This document shows, in pieces, positions 51,340-59,201 of a stretch of DNA of 64,000 nt. Each line of letters begins with the position of its first letter. The first letter of the stretch is position 1. Origin of the DNA: Rhodobacteraceae bacterium M385 (lineage in GTDB: Bacteria; Pseudomonadota; Alphaproteobacteria; Rhodobacterales; Rhodobacteraceae). Location of the stretch: the NCBI GenBank assembly GCA_025141835.1, contig CP081102.1, forward strand, positions 3,286,001-3,350,000, written 5' to 3'. A program made the position numbers and the translations under genes. The notes under the pieces were generated by a model. The model was not told where the DNA came from, made no database searches, and saw only the letters and a list, made by a program, of their open reading frames with translations.

Positions 51340-52203
51340 ATGGCCATTGGGACCAACATCAAAACTTATTTCGACGGCGCTTGGCACGATGCCGATGTCC
51401 CCGTCATTCGGGCCGGTGACCATGCCTCTTGGCAGGCCACAACGGTTTTTGACGGCGCCCGCTATGTAAACGGCTTGGCGCCGGATCTGCTGGCCCATTG
51501 TGAGCGGGTCGTCCGCTCGGCCCGTGCTCTGTCCCTCAACCCCGGCCTGACGGGGCAAGAGATTTTTGACATCGCTTGGGAAGGGCTCAGCCGCTACCCC
51601 AAGGACGTTGCGGTCTACGTGCGCCCGAACTTCTTTGGCATTGATGGCGGCCCCTACGGGATCATTCCAGCCGAGACAGAGGCTGGTTTCTTCATGTGCC
51701 TTGAAGAAGTTCCCATGGCAGCGCCCGATGCGGCCTCCCGGCTGGCGACAACGCAGTTCCACCGCCCGGTGTTGGCCACCGCTGTTCTGGATGCCAAGGC
51801 CGGATGCCTTTACCCCAACAATGCGCGGATGCTGATGGAGGCCCGATCAAAGGGCTATGACAATGCGCTGGTGACCGATGCCCTTGGCAATGTCGCCGAG
51901 GCCGCCACGGCGAACGTCTTCATGGCCCGTGACGGAGAGGTCTTTACCCCAATGCCCAACGGCACCTTCCTCAACGGGATCACCCGTCAACGCCACATCT
52001 CTAACCTGCGTGCCGATGGCGTGACCGTCCATGAAGCGGTGCTGACCTTTGATGATTTCCGCGCCGCCGATGAGGTGTTCATGTCCGGCAACCTCAACAA
52101 AGTGACACCCGTTCTTGAATTTGACGGCACCCACTATCAGCATGGGTCCATCACCAAACGCGCTCGGCAGCTCTATTGGGATTGGGCGAGCTCGGCCGCG
52201 TAA
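51340..52203 (+). CDS. ilvE: Branched-chain amino acid aminotransferase family protein
   Basis: A 287-residue fold-type IV PLP aminotransferase. It has the conserved TYFDGAWHDADVPVIRAGDH start, the segment ATTVFDGARYV with substrate-binding Arg, the PLP-Lys region in VLDAKAGCLYPNNARML near residue 155, and NVAEAATANVFM near residue 195 for cofactor binding. It is somewhat divergent from classical IlvE (AEAATANVF instead of EGTGENIF), so a related class IV transaminase is possible. ATG 51340 follows a hairpin that covers its ribosome-binding site. Confidence 0.82.
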   Translation: MAIGTNIKTYFDGAWHDADVPVIRAGDHASWQATTVFDGARYVNGLAPDLLAHCERVVRSARALSLNPGLTGQEIFDIAWEGLSRYPKDVAVYVRPNFFGIDGGPYGIIPAETEAGFFMCLEEVPMAAPDAASRLATTQFHRPVLATAVLDAKAGCLYPNNARMLMEARSKGYDNALVTDALGNVAEAATANVFMARDGEVFTPMPNGTFLNGITRQRHISNLRADGVTVHEAVLTFDDFRAADEVFMSGNLNKVTPVLEFDGTHYQHGSITKRARQLYWDWASSAA

Positions 52204-52263
52204 ACCGCTAGACAGGCACGGCCACAATCGCCATGGTCGATCCTCGGAAAAGGGACCAAGCTC

Positions 52264-52719
52264 ATGCGTAAATTTCTCGTCGTCCTTGATGACACCCGTG
52301 AATGCCTGAACGCCATGCGCTTTGCAGCGATGCGCGCCCATAACACTGGCGGCGGGGTGGAAATCCTTTCGGTGATCCCGCCCGATGAATTCAACCATTG
52401 GATCGGTGTTGGCGACATCATGCGCGCCGAGGCCCGCGAGCGGATCGAGGCGCATTTCAACGTCTTCGCCAAGTGGATGCGCGACAAGCAAGACATCGAC
52501 CCGACACTGGTGATCCGTGAAGGCGTACCGGAAGAGCAGATCCTTGCCCATATCGAGGCCGACAAGGAAATCGGCGTTTTGGTACTGGGGGCGAACTCCG
52601 GCAAAGGTGGGCCGGGGCCGCTGGTAACGGCGATGACGAAGATGGCGGGCAACCTGCCCGCGCCGATGACGATTGTGCCGGTGGAGCTGAGCAAGGAACA
52701 GTTGGAAGCGATCACCTGA
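52264..52719 (+). CDS. Universal stress protein family
   Basis: A 151-residue single-domain UspA-like protein. It begins MRKFLVVLDDTRECLNAMRF, the usual first strand and helix, and has the nucleotide-binding pattern GVLVLGANSGKGGPGPLVTA near residue 105 followed by PAPMTIVPVEL. That G-2X-G-9X-G-type loop suggests ATP binding. The physiological role is unknown. ATG 52264 lies 60 bases after the aminotransferase stop and could be part of the same transcript. Confidence 0.88.
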   Translation: MRKFLVVLDDTRECLNAMRFAAMRAHNTGGGVEILSVIPPDEFNHWIGVGDIMRAEARERIEAHFNVFAKWMRDKQDIDPTLVIREGVPEEQILAHIEADKEIGVLVLGANSGKGGPGPLVTAMTKMAGNLPAPMTIVPVELSKEQLEAIT

Positions 52720-52768
52720 ATTTCGGCGACCTGCCCCGACGGTATCTCTGCGATCGCCGAATTGCCGT

Positions 52769-52785
52769 TTTAGAATGATTCCAAA
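52769..52785. promoter_or_regulatory. Candidate Irr box (ICE motif) upstream of the Nfu gene
   Basis: TTTAGAA-TGA-TTCCAAA at 52769-52785 is a near-perfect dyad and differs by one base from the alphaproteobacterial iron control element TTTAGAA-N3-TTCTAAA recognised by Irr. It ends five bases before the -35 of the candidate promoter and 60 bases before ATG 52846. The downstream gene encodes an iron-sulfur carrier, which fits iron-dependent control. Confidence 0.72.
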
Positions 52786-52789
52786 TCAC

Positions 52790-52818
52790 TTGACTCTATG
52801 CCCTACCGGTCGCATATC
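52790..52818 (+). promoter_or_regulatory. Candidate sigma-70 promoter of the Nfu gene
   Basis: TTGACT (52790-52795) and CATATC (52813-52818) are separated by 17 bases, ending 27 bases before ATG 52846. The Irr-like box lies directly upstream of the -35. Confidence 0.6.
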
Positions 52819-52845
52819 TGACGCAACCAGTAAGGATATGCCCTC

Positions 52846-53409
52846 ATGTTCATTCAAACCGAATCCACACCAAACCCCGCGACCCTGAAGTTCTTGCCCG
52901 GCCAGTCCGTGCTGGAAATGGGCACCGCGGATTTCCCGACTGCCGAGACCTCGGGAAAATCGCCTCTCGCATCGCGCATCTTTGCGGTTGAAGGCGTGAC
53001 TGGCGTGTTTTTTGGCACCGACTTCGTGACGGTGACCAAGGCCGAAGCGGTGGAGTGGGACCACGTGAAACCCGCCATCCTCGGCGCGATCATGGAACAT
53101 TACCAATCCGGCGATCCGGTCATGGAGGGTGATGAGAAAGCCGCAGGCGGCCATGCCGAGCATTCCGGCGAAGATGGTGAAATCGTCGGCCAAATCAAAA
53201 GCTTGCTGGATACCCGCGTGCGCCCCGCCGTGGCCCAAGACGGCGGCGACATCACGTTCCACGGCTTTGATCGCGGCGTCGTGTACCTGCATATGCAAGG
53301 TGCTTGCGCCGGGTGCCCCTCGTCCACCCTGACCCTTAAAATGGGGATCGAGAACCTGCTGCGCCACTACATTCCTGAAGTGGTGGAAGTGCGCCCCGTT
53401 AATACCTGA
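52846..53409 (+). CDS. NifU/Nfu family iron-sulfur cluster carrier
   Basis: A 187-residue Nfu-type protein that carries Fe-S clusters to target enzymes. The N-terminal Nfu domain starts MFIQTESTPNPATLKFLPG and includes IFAVEGVTGVFFGTDFVTVT. The C-terminal NifU domain has the cluster-binding CxxC in GACAGCPSSTLTL near residue 150, followed by GIENLLRHYIPEV. ATG 52846 has TAAGGA upstream. An Irr-like box and promoter precede it, and a GC stem-loop follows the stop. The order Nfu-tsaB-rimI is common in Rhodobacterales. Confidence 0.93.
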   Translation: MFIQTESTPNPATLKFLPGQSVLEMGTADFPTAETSGKSPLASRIFAVEGVTGVFFGTDFVTVTKAEAVEWDHVKPAILGAIMEHYQSGDPVMEGDEKAAGGHAEHSGEDGEIVGQIKSLLDTRVRPAVAQDGGDITFHGFDRGVVYLHMQGACAGCPSSTLTLKMGIENLLRHYIPEVVEVRPVNT

Positions 53410-53422
53410 AGACATTCGCGTG

Positions 53423-53445
53423 GGCGGGCCGCTCACAGGCCCGCC
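53423..53445 (+). terminator. GC-rich stem-loop after the Nfu gene
   Basis: GGCGGGCC and GGCCCGCC form a perfect 8-bp stem with a seven-base loop, 13 bases after the stop. No T-tract follows, so it may protect the mRNA end or act as a weak terminator before tsaB. Confidence 0.5.
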
Positions 53446-53514
53446 GCGCTCCGCCCTGCCCTTCGACCCAGCCTCCGCTTGCAAGGCAAGGGCAACAGCG
53501 GCTAAGCCGCTGCC

Positions 53515-54162
53515 ATGGCGCACCCAACGATCCTTGCATTCGACACTTCTGGCCCGTGGATCGGGACCGCGCTTTTACGCGACGGGGACGTTTGTGCCGC
53601 CCATTACGTCGACATGAAGAAGGGTCAGGCCGAGCATTTGATGCCGCTGATCCAGCAAACTCTGGACGAGGCGCAGGTAACGCTGCCGCAGCTCGACGCT
53701 GTGGGCGTGGGCATTGGGCCGGGGAATTTCACCGGAATTCGCATCTCGGTCTCTGCGGCAAGGGGAATGGCGCTGGCCCTTGAGGTGCCTGCGATTGGGG
53801 TAAGCCTGCTAGATGCGCTGGCCTATCACGCCCCCCGGCCCTGCCTTGCCACGATCAACGCGCCGCGCGGCATGGCCTATGTTCAGCGGTTTGGAGAAGC
53901 CGTAGCGCGGCCTGCGACGATGATCGCGAAGGCCGACATGGCTGATTGGGTCACACCGGGGATCACGCTGATCGGGCAGGATTCGCCGGAGCTATCGCAG
54001 GCCCTTGGCATCCCCCATGTGCCCGCCGCCTTCGCGCCCGCCTCTGCCATTGCCCGGATCGCGGCGGAAAGGCTTGCCACAGCGCAACCTCGCCCCGCGC
54101 CACTCTATATCAAGCCCGCCGATGCGGCCCCGTCGCGCGAACAAGGGCCAACGATCCTGTGA
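53515..54162 (+). CDS. tsaB: tRNA threonylcarbamoyladenosine biosynthesis protein TsaB
   Basis: Partner of TsaD and TsaE in forming t6A37 in ANN-decoding tRNAs. The 215-residue ASKHA-fold protein begins MAHPTILAFDTSGPWIGTAL and has GVGIGPGNFTGIRISVSAAR near residue 65, the TsaB hallmark. It is shorter than TsaD and lacks its metal-binding His motif, as expected. ATG 53515 is chosen at the family start. rimI follows within a few bases. Confidence 0.93.
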   Translation: MAHPTILAFDTSGPWIGTALLRDGDVCAAHYVDMKKGQAEHLMPLIQQTLDEAQVTLPQLDAVGVGIGPGNFTGIRISVSAARGMALALEVPAIGVSLLDALAYHAPRPCLATINAPRGMAYVQRFGEAVARPATMIAKADMADWVTPGITLIGQDSPELSQALGIPHVPAAFAPASAIARIAAERLATAQPRPAPLYIKPADAAPSREQGPTIL

Positions 54163-54167
54163 AACCC

Positions 54168-54584
54168 ATGACCCCCGCACGCATGGCGGAGCTTCACGCC
54201 GCAAGTTTCGCGCGCGGCTGGTCGGAAGCAGAGCTGACGCAACTTCTGGAGAAACCCACAACGCTGCTGGCCTGTACCGAAGCGGGTTTCGCGATCCTGC
54301 AAGTGATTGCGCCGGAAGCGGAAGTGTTGACGATTGTGGTCGATCCAGCCCTGCGCGGGCAAGGCGAGGGCCAACGGCTCCTCGGGCAAGCCCTCCTCGC
54401 CGCGTCACAACGGGGGGTATCGCAGGTGTTTTTAGAAGTTGATGCCCACAATGCCCCTGCCTTGGCGCTTTACACCGCAGCGGGATTTGACCGTACAGGC
54501 CGACGCAAAGGCTACTACGCCCATCCCGATGGCAGCCGCAGCGATGCCGTGCTTATGGCCACTGCCCTGCCCGTAAGCACGTAG
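54168..54584 (+). CDS. rimI: Ribosomal-protein-alanine N-acetyltransferase-like GNAT
   Basis: A 138-residue GNAT acetyltransferase. The acetyl-CoA motif is VVDPALRGQGEGQRLLGQAL near residue 70, and ALALYTAAGFDRTGRRKGYY is the conserved C-terminal block of RimI-type enzymes, which acetylate the N-terminal Ala of ribosomal protein S18. The tsaB-rimI adjacency supports the name. ATG 54168 is used; GTG 54159 overlapping the tsaB stop is an alternative. Substrate specificity may be broader than S18. Confidence 0.87.
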   Translation: MTPARMAELHAASFARGWSEAELTQLLEKPTTLLACTEAGFAILQVIAPEAEVLTIVVDPALRGQGEGQRLLGQALLAASQRGVSQVFLEVDAHNAPALALYTAAGFDRTGRRKGYYAHPDGSRSDAVLMATALPVST

Positions 54585-54626
54585 CGTAAAGCGGCGCTTT
54601 CACACCCTTTGTTTCGCGGAATCGGC

Positions 54627-54738
54627 TTGACCCCCCGGTCACCCTTTGCCCTTATTCCCCATGAGGATTCCGCCAACCGGCGGAGGACCACGTGATTGGG
54701 GACGCAAGGCCACGATAAGGCCCGATAATATGCGCCCC
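54627..54738 (+). promoter_or_regulatory. Candidate promoter and structured leader of the BMP transporter operon
   Basis: TTGACC (54627-54632) and CTTATT (54651-54656) are 18 bases apart, giving a start near 54663. The ~100-base leader holds two stems: TCCGCC-AACC-GGCGGA (54669-54684), and GGGG-A-CGC (54698-54705) pairing with GCGCCCC (54732-54738) around a central loop that can form GGCC-N7-GGCC. I cannot match it to a named riboswitch class. Confidence 0.45.
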
Positions 54739-54763
54739 GTAACCTGACCTGGGAGACGACCCT

Positions 54764-55759
54764 ATGACCATGATGAAAACCCTGCTCGGCGCTTGCGCCA
54801 CGCTTGCCATTACCGCCACTGGCGTTCTGGCCGACGGCCCTGCGATCATCTTTGACCTTGGCGGCAAGTTTGACCGCTCGTTCAACGAAAGCGCCTTCAA
54901 CGGTGCCGAGCGTTGGGCCGAGGAAACCGGCGGCACCTACCGTGAGATCGAGCTTCAGAACGACGCTCAGCGTGAGCAAGCCATGCGCCGTCTGGCCGAG
55001 GCAGGCTCCAACCCCATCGTGATGGCGGGCTTCAGCCAAGCCTCTGCGCTGGAAGTTGTGGCACCTGATTACCCTGACACCACCTTCGTCATCATCGACG
55101 GTGTTGTTGACGCGCCAAACGTCCAGTCGATCATCTTCTCCGAGCATGAAGGTTCGTACCTTGTGGGCATGATGGCCGGTATGGCGTCTGAAACCGGCAC
55201 GGTTTCGTTCGTGGGCGGCATGGACATCCCGCTGATCTCTCGCTTCGCTTGTGGCTATGCCCAAGGTGCGGTTGCAGCTAACCCCGATGCGACGGTTATC
55301 GCCAACATGACAGGCACAACGCCTGCCGCTTGGAACGACCCGGTACGTGGTGGTGAGCTGACCCGCGGCCAGATCGGCCAAGGTTCTGACGTTGTGTTCG
55401 CAGCCGCAGGCGGCACCGGCTTGGGTGTTCTGCAAACCGCGACGGACGAAGGCATCCTGTCCATCGGCGTTGACGCCAACCAGAACTACCTGCACCCCGG
55501 TTCGGTCCTGACCTCCATGGTCAAGCGCGTGGACGTGGCCGTCTATGACAGCTTCACCGCCGAAACCATCGAGCCCGGTATCTTCGTTTACGGCCTTGCC
55601 GAAGACGGCGTCGGCTACTCGATGGACGAGTTCAACGCAGAGTTGGTCACAGAAGAGATGATCGCAGCCGTTGACGCGGCACGTGCGCAGATCATCGCGG
55701 GCGAAATCTCGGTTCACAACTACACCGACGACGGCACCTGCCCCGTCGAGATGCAGTAA
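54764..55759 (+). CDS. BMP family ABC transporter substrate-binding protein (nucleoside type)
   Basis: A 331-residue periplasmic binding protein of the BmpA/Med/PnrA family, which captures purine nucleosides. A signal peptide (MTMMKTLLGACATLAITATG, cut after LAD) precedes the family hallmark IIFDLGGKFDRSFNESAFNG. Later come GFSQASALEVVAPDYPD, FVGGMDIPLISRFACGYAQG and SIGVDANQNYLHPGSVLTS. A lipobox is not obvious, so it is probably soluble. ATG 54764 follows GGGAGA. Two stem-loops separate it from the ATPase gene, suggesting higher binding-protein output. Confidence 0.93.
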   Translation: MTMMKTLLGACATLAITATGVLADGPAIIFDLGGKFDRSFNESAFNGAERWAEETGGTYREIELQNDAQREQAMRRLAEAGSNPIVMAGFSQASALEVVAPDYPDTTFVIIDGVVDAPNVQSIIFSEHEGSYLVGMMAGMASETGTVSFVGGMDIPLISRFACGYAQGAVAANPDATVIANMTGTTPAAWNDPVRGGELTRGQIGQGSDVVFAAAGGTGLGVLQTATDEGILSIGVDANQNYLHPGSVLTSMVKRVDVAVYDSFTAETIEPGIFVYGLAEDGVGYSMDEFNAELVTEEMIAAVDAARAQIIAGEISVHNYTDDGTCPVEMQ

Positions 55760-55771
55760 CCACCGGATTGT

Positions 55772-55835
55772 CGGGCCCTTTGCGGCCCGGCCTTTCTGCA
55801 CCATTTCGGGCCGCGCCCCATCAGGACGCGGCCCG
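55772..55835 (+). other. Two stem-loops between binding-protein and ATPase genes
   Basis: CGGGCC-N6-GGCCCG lies at 55772-55789, then CGGGCCGCG-N11-CGCGGCCCG at 55807-55835, a perfect 9-bp stem followed by TCTCCTTTCTT. The second may act as an attenuator or mRNA stabiliser, allowing more binding protein than membrane components. Confidence 0.65.
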
Positions 55836-55862
55836 TCTCCTTTCTTGCCAAGGACCGCGCGC

Positions 55863-57413
55863 ATGACGGCACCTGCCCCCTCTCCGGCTATTGAACTCAA
55901 AGGCATTTCCAAGGCCTTTGGACCTGTTCAAGCGAACAAAGACATCTCTATTTCAGTGGCCAAGGGCACGATCCACGGGATCGTCGGGGAAAACGGCGCG
56001 GGCAAATCAACGCTGATGTCGATCCTTTACGGCTTCTACAAAGCCGATGCGGGCGAGATCTGGATCAACGGCCAACATACCCATATCCCCGACAGCCAGG
56101 CCGCCATTCGCGCCGGTATCGGGATGGTGCACCAGCACTTTAAACTGGTCGAGAATTTTAGCGTCGTGGAAAACGTGGTGCTTGGTGCCGAGGATGGCGC
56201 AATGTTGCAGCCTTCCCTGCGCAAGGCGCGGCGCATCCTGACGGAACTGGCCACGGAATACGGGCTGGACGTGGACCCGGATGCGATTGTCGAAGACCTG
56301 AGCGTTGGCCACCAACAGCGGGTCGAAATCCTCAAGCAGCTGTATCGTCAGGCCGAAATCCTGATCCTCGATGAACCCACAGGCGTGCTGACCCCGGCCG
56401 AAGCGGACCAGCTGTTCCGCATCCTTGGGCGTCTGAAGGAAGAGGGCAAGACGATCATCCTCATCACCCACAAGCTGCGCGAGATCATGGATGTCACCGA
56501 CACCGTGTCGGTCATGCGCCGGGGCGAGATGACGGCAACGGTGAAGACCGCCGAGACCTCTCCCGCTGGATTGGCGGAACTGATGGTTGGCCGCAAAGTG
56601 CTGCTAGAGGTGGACAAAGCCGCGCCGTCTTTGGGCGACGTGGTGCTGGACGTGAAGAACCTGCGCGTGGTGGACGCAACCGGGGTGGAGCGGGTCAAAA
56701 GCATCTCGTTCCAGATCCGCGCCGGAGAGATCTTGGGCATCGCAGGCGTGGCGGGCAACGGCCAGTCCGAACTGCTGGAAGTGCTTGGCGGCATGATCCC
56801 CGCGACCTCGGGCGAGATCACGCTGCACGGCGAACCGATCGACATCACAGGCCGCTACAGCAACGGTCAAAGCCGCCGCGCCCGTGGCATCGGCCATGTG
56901 CCGGAAGATCGTCAGGTCGAAGGGCTGATCATGCCCTATGAGGCATGGGAAAACGCGGCCTTTGGCTACCACCATGACCCGAAGTACCAATCCGGGATGC
57001 TGATGAACAACGCGGCGATCAAAGCCGATTGCGCCGAGAAGATGGAGCGTTACGACGTGCGCCCCCCCAACCCCCGGCTTCCGGCGCGGAACTTTTCCGG
57101 CGGGAACCAGCAAAAGATCGTGGTCGCCCGCGAGATGGACCGACAGCCCGAATTGCTGCTGGTCGGCCAACCCACGCGTGGCGTTGATATCGGCGCGATC
57201 GAGTTCATTCACAAGCAGATCATCGCCCTGCGCGACGCGGGCAAGGCCGTGCTGTTGGTGAGCGTTGAACTGGATGAAATCCTCGGGCTCAGCGACCGTA
57301 TCGCCGTGATGTTTGACGGCGAGATCAGCGGCGAGCGTCTGCCCGATGAAACCAACGAAGGTGATCTCGGCCTGTTGATGGCCGGTGTGAACGACAGCAA
57401 GGGGGCTGCGTAA
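55863..57413 (+). CDS. Nucleoside ABC transporter ATP-binding protein (duplicated ABC domains)
   Basis: A 516-residue sugar-type ATPase with two ABC domains. The first has Walker A GENGAGKSTLMSILYG near residue 40 and signature LSVGHQQRVEILK with Walker B ILILDEPTGVLTP. The second has a degenerate Walker A (GVAGNGQSELLEVLGG) and signature FSGGNQQKIVVAREM with LLLVGQPTRGVD, where Gln replaces the usual Glu neighbourhood. Such asymmetry is normal for RbsA/NupA-like proteins. ATG 55863 is preceded by CAAGGA. It energises the flanking permeases. Confidence 0.95.
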   Translation: MTAPAPSPAIELKGISKAFGPVQANKDISISVAKGTIHGIVGENGAGKSTLMSILYGFYKADAGEIWINGQHTHIPDSQAAIRAGIGMVHQHFKLVENFSVVENVVLGAEDGAMLQPSLRKARRILTELATEYGLDVDPDAIVEDLSVGHQQRVEILKQLYRQAEILILDEPTGVLTPAEADQLFRILGRLKEEGKTIILITHKLREIMDVTDTVSVMRRGEMTATVKTAETSPAGLAELMVGRKVLLEVDKAAPSLGDVVLDVKNLRVVDATGVERVKSISFQIRAGEILGIAGVAGNGQSELLEVLGGMIPATSGEITLHGEPIDITGRYSNGQSRRARGIGHVPEDRQVEGLIMPYEAWENAAFGYHHDPKYQSGMLMNNAAIKADCAEKMERYDVRPPNPRLPARNFSGGNQQKIVVAREMDRQPELLLVGQPTRGVDIGAIEFIHKQIIALRDAGKAVLLVSVELDEILGLSDRIAVMFDGEISGERLPDETNEGDLGLLMAGVNDSKGAA

Positions 57414-57414
57414 C

Positions 57415-58557
57415 ATGGCCGAAACCACCTTTATCGAGCGTATGTTCTTCGGCTCTGGCAAGACCACCTCGGGCGGGATGCCCATGTGGGCGGATGTGAC
57501 GCTGATCCCGCTGATCTCGATCATCCTCGCGCTGATCGTGTCCGGTGCCGTTGTGGCCCTGATCGGCGAGAACCCGTTTCGCGCCATGTCGATCATGATT
57601 AACGGCGCGTTCGGCTCGGCCTATGGCTGGGGCTACACGCTGTTCTATGCCACAAACTTCATGTTCACCGGCCTGTCGGTGGCCGTGGCCTTCCATGCCC
57701 GCCTGTTCAACATCGGCGGCGAAGGTCAGGCCTATGTGGCAGGCATCGGTGCGGCGGTTGCCTGCTTGCTGATCCCTTGGCCCCATTGGTCGCTCGCGCT
57801 CTTGGGCACTGTTATACTGACCGCCCTTTGTGGTGCGGCATGGGCCGCAATCCCGGCCTATCTGCAAGCCAAACGCGGCAGCCATATCGTGATTACAACG
57901 ATCATGTTCAACTTCATTGCCGCCTCGCTGATGATCTATGTGCTCAACAACATCTTCACGATCCCCGGCTCGGCAGAAACAGCCAGCATTCGCTTCCCCG
58001 AGGCCACCCACCTGCCCAATGCAGGGGAATTCGCAGGCTTTCTGGGCTTCCGTGCCTCTACCCCCCTGAACGTCAGCTTCTTTCTGGCATTGCTTGCCGC
58101 TGTGGCGGTCTGGCTGCTGATCTGGCGCACGAAATTGGGGTACGAGATCCGCGCCTTTGGCCATTCGGAAACCGCTGCCGTCTATGCCGGGATCAACCCA
58201 GTCAAGATCACCATGATCGCGATGCTGATTTCGGGCGGTTTGGCGGGGCTTATGGCGGTCAATGCCGTGCAGGGCGAAAGTGAGCAGTTACGCTTGGATT
58301 TCGTCGGCGGCGCGGGCTTTGTGGGGATTGCCGTGGCGCTCATGGGCCGCTCTCACCCGATCGGTATTTGCCTTGCGGCGCTGCTGTTTGGGATGCTCTA
58401 CCAAGGCGGTGCTGAGCTGGCGTTCGAGATGCCCGCCGTCAGCCGAGAGATGATCCTGGTAATCCAAGCCCTCGTGATCCTGTTCACCGGCGCGTTGGAC
58501 AATATGGTTCGGATGCCGATGGAGAAACTCTTCCGCGCAATGCGGCGCGGGGGCTGA
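57415..58557 (+). CDS. Nucleoside ABC transporter permease (first)
   Basis: A 380-residue BPD_transp_2-type permease with about ten hydrophobic segments. NIGGEGQAYVAGIGAAVACL near residue 100 is the conserved motif of NupP/YufP-type permeases, and GYEIRAFGHSETAAVYAGIN near residue 245 is the ATPase-contacting loop. ATG 57415 begins two bases after the ATPase stop. It normally pairs with the second permease, here separated from it by a LysE-family gene. Confidence 0.93.
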   Translation: MAETTFIERMFFGSGKTTSGGMPMWADVTLIPLISIILALIVSGAVVALIGENPFRAMSIMINGAFGSAYGWGYTLFYATNFMFTGLSVAVAFHARLFNIGGEGQAYVAGIGAAVACLLIPWPHWSLALLGTVILTALCGAAWAAIPAYLQAKRGSHIVITTIMFNFIAASLMIYVLNNIFTIPGSAETASIRFPEATHLPNAGEFAGFLGFRASTPLNVSFFLALLAAVAVWLLIWRTKLGYEIRAFGHSETAAVYAGINPVKITMIAMLISGGLAGLMAVNAVQGESEQLRLDFVGGAGFVGIAVALMGRSHPIGICLAALLFGMLYQGGAELAFEMPAVSREMILVIQALVILFTGALDNMVRMPMEKLFRAMRRGG

Positions 58558-58561
58558 CACG

Positions 58562-59197
58562 ATGGAAACGCTCCTCCCCTTTCTGCCTGCCTTCGCCATT
58601 GCCTATGGCATCTTGCTTGTCGGCGCCTCTTCTCCGGGGCCGGCTGTGGCGATGCTGATGGGCATATCCGTGGGGCAAGGGCGCAGCGCCGGGCTGATCG
58701 CCTGTGCAGGTATTGCAACGGGGTCGGCCACGATCAACCTGCTGACGATTATGGGCGTCGGCCTGATCCTGAGCCAAGCCGCTTGGGCGATGATGGTGCT
58801 ACGGGTTTTGGGGTCGGCCTATCTGCTCTATCTGGCCTACGGTGCATTCAAAAAGGCGCTCCACCCGCCGAAAATCGCGGCAATCGAGGTGAAACGCCAA
58901 AGTGCGCCTGCCCTGTTTGCCAAGGGCTACCTGCTGCAAATCACCAACCCAAAAGCCATCGCCTTTTGGCTGGCCATCGCGGGCGTCGGGGCCACGGCAA
59001 ATGCGCCCCTCTGGGTCGTCGGCCTTTTCATGGCGTCCATGTGGGTGATTTCCTTCGCCTGCCATGCCGCTTGGGCGCTGGCGCTGTCAGCAACGCCTGT
59101 GCGCCGCGCCTACCACCACACTCGCCGCTATATCGAGGGCGCCTTGGGCGCGTTCTTCACCTTCGCCGCCTTCAAACTTGCGACTACTCGGAGCTGA
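58562..59197 (+). CDS. LysE/RhtB family exporter inserted in the nucleoside ABC operon
   Basis: A 211-residue six-helix exporter of the LysE/RhtB family. The family pattern is ASSPGPAVAMLMGISVGQGR near residue 25, then GSAYLLYLAYGAFKKAL and KGYLLQITNPKAIAFWLAIA. Relatives export amino acids or homoserine lactones. ATG 58562 starts four bases after the first permease stop, and the second permease begins four bases after its own stop, so it is fully embedded in the transcript. Whether it exports a product of nucleoside breakdown is unknown. Confidence 0.9.
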   Translation: METLLPFLPAFAIAYGILLVGASSPGPAVAMLMGISVGQGRSAGLIACAGIATGSATINLLTIMGVGLILSQAAWAMMVLRVLGSAYLLYLAYGAFKKALHPPKIAAIEVKRQSAPALFAKGYLLQITNPKAIAFWLAIAGVGATANAPLWVVGLFMASMWVISFACHAAWALALSATPVRRAYHHTRRYIEGALGAFFTFAAFKLATTRS

Positions 59198-59201
59198 GCC
59201 C

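Noticed and set aside
54690..54740. GGGGACGCAAGG in the nucleoside-operon leader considered as a c-di-GMP-I riboswitch fragment
   Set aside because: The similarity is limited to GGGACGCAA. The GAAA tetraloop stem and the rest of the conserved core are missing.
54515..55912. A 465-codon open frame on the minus strand
   Set aside because: Antisense shadow of the BMP binding-protein gene and flanks. The plus-strand product has a signal peptide and family motifs, and the minus-strand product has none.
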